DNA from: Trachythela sp. YZ-2020
Taxonomy: Eukaryota; Cnidaria; Anthozoa; Malacalcyonacea; Clavulariidae
DNA length: 64,000 nt
Reading direction: 5' to 3'
Assembly: GCA_016169945.1 (NCBI GenBank)
Contig: JADLSH010000373.1
Span: 1,116,001 to 1,180,000, forward strand
Shown here: positions 59,037 to 64,000 of the stretch, in pieces
Position numbering within the stretch: position 1 is the first letter of the stretch
How the letters are laid out: the number at the start of each line of letters is the position of its first letter
Translations under genes and position numbers: made by a program
Notes under the pieces: generated by a model
Told to the model about the DNA's origin: nothing
Databases searched by the model: none
What the model saw: only the letters and a program-made list of their open reading frames with translations

Positions 59037-60041
59037 TTGCAGTGTCTTGAAAATCGATTTGGCAAGCCCCATGTAGTCGTTCAAGCTCATTTGAACAACT
59101 TGAATAAAATGTACCCAGTTTCAGAGGATGATACAAACGCTATTGTGAACTATTCTCGAGTGATTAACACTATGGTTTGGACATTCCAAGATCTTGTCTA
59201 TGAGGATGACCTAAGAGCGGCAAGTAATGTCAATACGGCAGTCGAGAAATTGCCCACATCAATGATACTGAAGTGGAACGAATATTTACTTCGCAACAAA
59301 GTCTCTCGCCCAACACTTACCATTCTTGCTGAATGGTTGCAAGAACAAGCAGAAGCTCATGAGCTCTTGCCGATAAGAGCTAAACATAAACACAAGCCCT
59401 CCGGGAAAGAGGGTAGCATGCGACATGTTGGGTCTGGTCAGAGGTATGATAGGAATCAACAGATGAACACGTTCTCTATGCATCCGGATGCAAGCACGCC
59501 CTCAGCCTGCTCTTTGGGAGACGGAAACCACCGTACATCTGAATGTCCAACGTTTATTGCCTTAAATCCTGATGATCGGGCTGAGAAGGTAAAGGAGTCG
59601 AGACTCTGTTTTTGTTGCCTCAATCCTGGGCACTGCTCTCGAGACTGCCCCACCCCAAAGGAATGTGGTGTTGGTGACTGCAAGAAAAAACATCATCGCT
59701 TGATGCACCAGGCAAAACGTGTTTATGCCAGACGTGGTATCGAACAACATTCCGCAAGTACGTCACAGCAATCGTCTCAAGTCCTGCTGCAAGTTCTCCC
59801 TGTTACTATCCATGGGCCGGCGAGCTCTTTCGAAACTTATGCTATGCTGGACATGGGGAGTACATGTACGCTTATCCAAAGCAATGTTGCCGACAAAGTC
59901 AGACTGACTGGCCCTACTGAACAAATGATTTTGAACGGAGTCCAACAGCGTAGTTGCATTACGTCGAAGATTGTTAACTTTGATATTAGTGCCAATCACA
60001 ACCCGCCGAACGTTTCGCGGTTGAGCAAGCTAGGACCGTAG
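59037..60041 (+). pseudogene. BEL/Pao Gag C-terminus, zinc knuckle and A17-type protease
   Basis: Continues the capsid-like domain (LQCLENRFGKPHVVVQAHLN) and ends the Gag part with a CCHC knuckle, CFCCLNPGHCSRDC (C-x2-C-x4-H-x4-C). The Pao-type aspartic protease follows with AMLDMGSTCTLI at about residue 270; the active Asp is present, with Met where Ser or Gly is usual (DMGS). The frame ends at 60041, before the rest of the protease. Confidence 0.88.
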
Positions 60042-60058
60042 ATAAACTAAATCTTCCG

Positions 60059-60632
60059 ATGACGAGCGTTGATATGTCGAAAGAAAAGGGTCGTTGGCCC
60101 CATTTAGAAGATCTTCCATTGCCATCGGTAAATGGCAGTCAAGTTGAGGTCTTACTGGGGGCTGATGCCTTCGACTTGATCGTGCCCCTAGAGACAAGGA
60201 TCGGCCCGAAAGGCACCCCTCGAGCAGTCCGGACCGCTCTTGGTTGGACTGCCACCTCTCGCTTTCCCCGACGTGGCCACCTGGACACAACGTACGCAAT
60301 GAAAGTCCATGTCACAACTCCTGAAGAAGATCTTTCTCAACAGGTCCAGCAGTGGTGGAAGACAGAAACATTCGGATGTAAATACGCAGGAGAAACATCT
60401 CGATCTATCGAAGATAAGAAAGCCCTTGAAATCCGAAACTGGCCTATTATGGAAAGAGGGAAACGTTAGATTGCCCAACAATCGTGTTGTGGCCGAGAAA
60501 CAGCTTTTCTCTTTAGAACGGACACTGGATCGAAACGAACAGTTAGCAAATGCTTATAAGGACACTATAGAAAGTGATTTAAGAAATGGTTATGCAAGAA
60601 AGCTTACGCCGAAGAAGCTTCTGCTCCTGTGA
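60059..60632 (+). pseudogene. BEL/Pao pol, region between protease and reverse transcriptase
   Basis: Two frames, 60059-60469 and 60309-60632, carry VEVLLGADAFDLIVP, GPKGTPRAVRTALGW, then LLWKEGNVRLPNNRVVAEKQ and NGYARKLTP. These are the conserved approach to the Pao reverse transcriptase. The frame changes near 60,440-60,470, and about one residue is lost at 60,625-60,632 before the next part. Confidence 0.87.
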
Positions 60633-61228
60633 AACATCAATGGTTTCTCCCTCACCACCCAGTGACCAATCCGAACAAACCTGGAAAGGTACGAAGGGTC
60701 TTTAATGCTGCATCCACCTATCGATGCGTGTCCTTGAATGATTACCTAATGACTGGTCCTGGCCTTCTCAACTCGCTGACAGGAATTTTGATGCGCTTTC
60801 GCGAAGAAAGAGTGGCTATATCTGCCGACATCGAATCTATGTTCTCGCAAGTCCTCGTTCCTGAGGAGGATCGAACAGTCTTACGTTTTCTCTGGAGAGA
60901 AGATCGCACTTCACCCCCGGAAGTGTATCAGTATTGTCGACACATTTTCGGAGCCAAATCGTCACCTACCTCGGTCAATTATGCCCTTCATCAAACGGCA
61001 AAGGACAATGCCAGTGAATCCCCTTTGGCCGCCGAAGCTATCCTAAAAAACTTTTACATGGACGATCTATTTAAGTCTGAGAAGGCCGAGGAAACTGCGG
61101 TTGTCATGTGCCAAGCACTTACTAACTTGTTGTCAAGAGGTGGATTCCGATTGACCAAGTGGTGCAGCAACTCTCGAGAAGTTCTCGCGAATATAGAGTT
61201 GCAAGCATCGGTCTTGTGCGTACGATAA
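60629..61228 (+). pseudogene. BEL/Pao reverse transcriptase (fingers and palm)
   Basis: The frame starts at 60629 with HQWFLPHHPVTNPNKPGKVR, followed by VFNAASTYRCVSLND, ISADIESMFSQVLV (first catalytic Asp), FGAKSSPTSVNYAL and NFYMDDLFKS (YMDD catalytic pair at about 61,049-61,075), then GGFRLTKWCSNS. The sequence breaks after SREVLANI. The palm is complete, but the thumb and most of the RNase H domain are absent, apparently by deletion at about 61,195-61,250. Confidence 0.9.
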
Positions 61229-61246
61229 AGACAGAACATACTTACG

Positions 61247-63110
61247 ATGTCAATTCTCGATGTCACTGTCCTACAGTGGATCCGCAGTTACAGTCGCCGA
61301 CATCCTACGTTTATCGCAAATCGTATCGCGGAAATCCAAGATAGCAGCAATCCTTCCGAATGGCGACACGTCCCGGGGCGTCTGAACGTGGCGGACGACG
61401 GCAGTCGAGGTCTCCACGTCGCAGATCTTGGCCCAGAATGTCGTTGGCTAAACGGACCGGCCTTTCTGAGTCAACCGAAAGAATTCTGGCCTCAAGAGTC
61501 TGACGTACCTGAAGAAGTCTCCTTGCCGATAAAGGTGACCGATTGTCCCAGCCAAGGTGACGAGTCAACAAGTGGCCCCTTGGATCCGGCGCACTTCTCT
61601 TCTTGGCATAAGCTTTTACGTAGGACTTGTTGGATCTTAAGATTCGTTGGCAACTGTTCCAAAAGTTCTCAAGAACGGCAATTGGGTCCTCTCACTGTGG
61701 ACGAATATGAGAAAGCTAAGGAACTTTGGATAAAGCGAGCCCAAATGGATAGTTTTCCACTCGAAGTGCACGGTCTCAAATCCAAAGTATCAATCTCTAG
61801 TACGAGTTGTATCCTTACGTTGTCCCCATTCATGGATCCGAATGGTTTAATTCGTGCTAGTGGTCGCCTTTCGAAAGCGCCCGTTCCTTATTCTACACGA
61901 CACCCTATCATACTCCCACATGAGCGTCTGCAACACGAAGGCAACAAGCATGTTCGTAACGACATCCGGCAGAAATACTGGATTTTAAACTGTCGTTCAG
62001 CCATCCGAAAGGTATCGCACGATTGCTCTTATTGTACGAAAAGACACGCTCGACCCCATATCCCGTTTATGGATAACCTGCCAAAGGACAGGCTACAAGC
62101 TCATGCCCCTCCATTCTCGTATGTGGGAGTCGATTACTTTGGGCCGATGACAGTCAAGCGTTTCCGAAAGGCAGAAACCAGATATGGCTGCTTATTTACT
62201 TGCATGGTCACTCGTGCTGTGCATATAGAAGTGGCACATAGTTTGGAGGCCGACTCTTACATTATGGCTTTGAGACGAATGATCGCTAGAAGAGGGAAAC
62301 CCGTACGCATTAACTCCGATAACGGCACCAACTTTGTCGGCGCAGAACGAGAACTTCACGATTGTTTGGAGAATTGGAACAAATCCAAGATTAGCGACGA
62401 AATGATGCAACAAGGTATCAAATGGCATTTTAATCTGCCTGCTGCACCCCATTTCGGCGGAGTTTGGGAACGTTTGGTCCAGTCGTGCAAGAGAGCGATC
62501 AAGGCCGTCGTAGGAAATCAAACCTTAACTGATGAAGTCTTGCTAACGGTAATGGCTGAGGTAGAGAGCTTGTTAAACGGTCGCCCACTCACTCACGTCA
62601 GCACGCACCTTTCGGATCACGAGGCGTTGACACAGAATCACTTCCTCCTGGGCAGATCAAACCCAAACCTACCGCCAGACGTGTTTGTAGACAAGGAAAT
62701 CTCCAGTCGGAAACGGTGGCGTCAAGCGCAAGTTATCGCAGACCAAGTATGGAAACGTTGGCTAAAAGAGTATATCCCTAACCTTCTAGAATGCCGGAAG
62801 TGGAATACGAACGCTCAGAACTTGAAGATAGGAGATTTGGTCCTCGTAGTCGATCAGAATGCTGCGCGTGGAACGTGGTTATTGGGTCGTGTTACAAAGC
62901 CTATTATTGGAGAGCAGCCGAAATCAAAACAAAGAATGGATCGCTTGTCCGGCCGGTTGCAAAGCTTGCATTTCTCGAAGAAGCGGCCAACCTTTGAAGT
63001 GATATACGTCCTGGAAACCGAGGACGAATACGGGGCCGGCTATGTCCCGTCCGGATGCGTATATATTCATATTATATTTATGTTAATTTATGACATCGAC
63101 ATTGATGACG
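61247..63110 (+). CDS. BEL/Pao RNase H remnant and integrase
   Basis: The frame is open from 61247. It begins in the end of RNase H (VTVLQWIRS, FIANRIAEIQ, WRHVPGRLNVADDGSRG), then a linker and the integrase. The zinc-binding H-H-C-C set is visible in ..HVRNDIRQKYW..SHDCSYC. The core has YVGVDYFGPMTV (Asp), RINSDNGTNFVG (Asp) and FGGVWERLVQ (Glu), with 49 residues between the last two. A C-terminal region of the type following BEL integrases comes next (RKWNTNAQNLKIGDLVLVVD, ARGTWLLGRV). The integrase part has no frameshift and keeps all catalytic residues. The open frame then runs on through the partial 3' LTR and into LINE sequence up to 63358, which is not a native C-terminus. Confidence 0.9.
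63043..63110 (+). repeat. Partial 3' LTR of the BEL/Pao element
   Basis: 68 bp matching the beginning of the 5' LTR (57566 onward). It stops at GATGACG, where LINE endonuclease sequence begins; the remaining roughly 164 bp of the LTR and the right-hand Helitron flank are missing. The purine-rich CGGGGCCGGC just upstream is a candidate polypurine tract. Confidence 0.9.
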
Positions 63111-63490
63111 ATGAAATTTCGAGTCTCGACCAGCAAATCACAACAGATTTGTGTAACAAGGAAACTGTCTCAATTTGTGTTTTAAATATTAGATCATTTA
63201 AGAAGCACAGTCTTGACCTTAGTAATGACCAAACCTTGTCAAAATGCGATGTACTCGCCCTCACAGAAACTCAACTTTTAACTAGTGTACCAAATGATAA
63301 CATCAGCTCAATCCTTAATGATTTTTCTGTACACAGACAAGATCATAATTTTGACTAATTCTTAAGTTTAGCTGTTTGCTACAAAGACACTATTACACTA
63401 TGTGATACAAAATATTTCAGTTCAATAAATGGCTTAAGATTTTTACTGAACTCCAGTGGGAATACTTTATCCTGTCTATTATATACTTCA
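63111..63490 (+). pseudogene. LINE endonuclease N-terminal fragment
   Basis: Translated: ETVSICVLNIRSFKKHSLDL, then CDVLALTETQL (Asn and Glu positions of the endonuclease), FSVHRQDH, a stop at 63356, and FLSLAVCYKDTI in the same frame. It is an N-terminal piece of a LINE ORF2 without reverse transcriptase, so it is not the usual 5'-truncated form. The left edge coincides with the broken LTR. Confidence 0.8.
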
Positions 63491-63697
63491 TCTAGCCTCG
63501 TACCCAGGCGCTTTAACGTGCTATGCGGTTGCGTGACGCGCGCGTGGAAACTGTGGTGCGCAGCGACGACGGACGGGTTTAGCGCCTGGCAGAAAACGTG
63601 TCGAAAAGTGAGATTTTGGTCGAAAAGTGAGATTTGTAACCTTTTGTTGAACTTTGGGGATTTTTAGCGGTTTTAGCTTGCTTTTGTCGACGAACTG

Positions 63698-63923
63698 ATG
63701 GATGAGATCGATGAATCTTTTCAAAATATTACTTTTGAAGGTAAATTAGTATGAATTTTTCTCATTATATATTTATATATTCCAATATGATTACGTATAG
63801 GAAACTTAAAAGGCCTTCGCTACAGACTACAACTCATTAAAGGGTAAGATATTTTTCTTTTCACAGATTCACACGTGGAGGTCGATCTTGATAACGATAC
63901 GCCACCAGAGGAAGAGACTCGAG
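63698..63923 (+). CDS. Start of an unidentified spliced gene (two exons, runs off the window)
   Basis: Exon 1 is 63698-63740 (MDEIDESFQNITFE, donor GTAAAT). Exon 2 is 63867-63923 (preceded by TTTTCTTTTCACAG, encoding DSHVEVDLDNDTPPEEETR, donor GTAAAT). Both junctions are phase 1, the branch/polypyrimidine and splice signals are good, and the product is strongly acidic. Upstream (63,513-63,600) the sequence is unusually CpG-rich for this window, as at a promoter. It may be a host gene or the acidic N-terminus of another transposase gene, like the phase-1 acidic exons at 32158-32229. The rest lies beyond the window, so no function can be named. Confidence 0.5.
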
Positions 63924-64000
63924 GTAAATAAATATAAAGTTCCTACTGTATCATGTCTTGATGACCAGTATAATTCAATATTTATAAATGAACAATGTTG

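Larger units (their letters stand above)
57566..63110 (+). mobile_element. BEL/Pao LTR retrotransposon, degenerate
   Basis: A full-length 5' LTR, primer-binding site, gag, aspartic protease, reverse transcriptase, remnant RNase H and integrase, and the first 68 bp of the 3' LTR. It is inserted within the Helitron helicase frame. Internal frameshifts in gag and pol and a deletion between reverse transcriptase and RNase H show that it is not functional as it stands. Confidence 0.93.

Noticed and set aside
61247..63358. A 703-residue integrase-LTR-endonuclease fusion protein
   Set aside because: The C-terminal part is read-through of a partial LTR and a LINE fragment, and the N-terminus starts inside a deletion; it is not a native gene.

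Overview
The window is AT-rich eukaryotic DNA made almost entirely of repeats and transposable elements. The presence of GT-AG introns, (ATT)n-tailed LINEs, a Helitron with OTU-like and Lys-rich modules, a BEL/Pao LTR element and hAT elements points to a metazoan. The style of the elements (a LINE with CCCH-finger ORF1, a 2A-like Helitron leader, HECT/SAM-like ligase genes) suggests a cnidarian or another marine invertebrate. I cannot name the species from sequence alone.

Layout. (1) 1-24739: a tandem array of 15 units of about 1.66 kb, with no credible gene, carrying clustered GGTTAACC palindromes. (2) 24740-28262: a LINE with a two-finger CCCH ORF1 and a broken endonuclease/reverse transcriptase ORF2, ending in (ATT)n. 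(3) 28263-31684: gene-poor DNA with minisatellites and a fold-back element. (4) 31685-35086: a hAT-type transposase gene with upstream exons and two frameshifts. (5) 35324-45492: an 83-bp satellite split in two by a 7.4-kb DNA transposon (36763-44160). (6) 46290-49493: a second, decayed copy of the same LINE family. (7) 49540-50948: an internally deleted LINE of another family on the minus strand. (8) 51629-57565: a decayed Helitron interrupted by a 5'-truncated LINE. (9) 57566-63110: a BEL/Pao LTR retrotransposon inserted inside the Helitron helicase reading frame. (10) 63111-63490: a LINE endonuclease fragment. (11) 63698-63923: two small spliced exons that look like the start of a gene running off the window.

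The strongest candidate for something unusual is the 7.4-kb transposon. It has long terminal inverted repeats built from roughly 20-bp subrepeats and a perfect 8-bp target-site duplication. It carries two convergent spliced genes: an integrase-fold DDE transposase reading inward from the left end, and a SAM-like/ubiquitin-like/HECT-type E3 ubiquitin ligase reading inward from the right end. The ends, the duplication and the interrupted satellite show that the ligase gene lies inside the mobile unit and is not a neighbouring host gene. The ligase reading frame is broken in its HECT part in this copy, although the expected catalytic cysteine is still encoded.

The nesting order can be read directly. 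The 83-bp array existed before the HECT transposon landed in it. The Helitron existed before its LINE and BEL insertions. The BEL 3' LTR was later cut off at a junction with LINE sequence.
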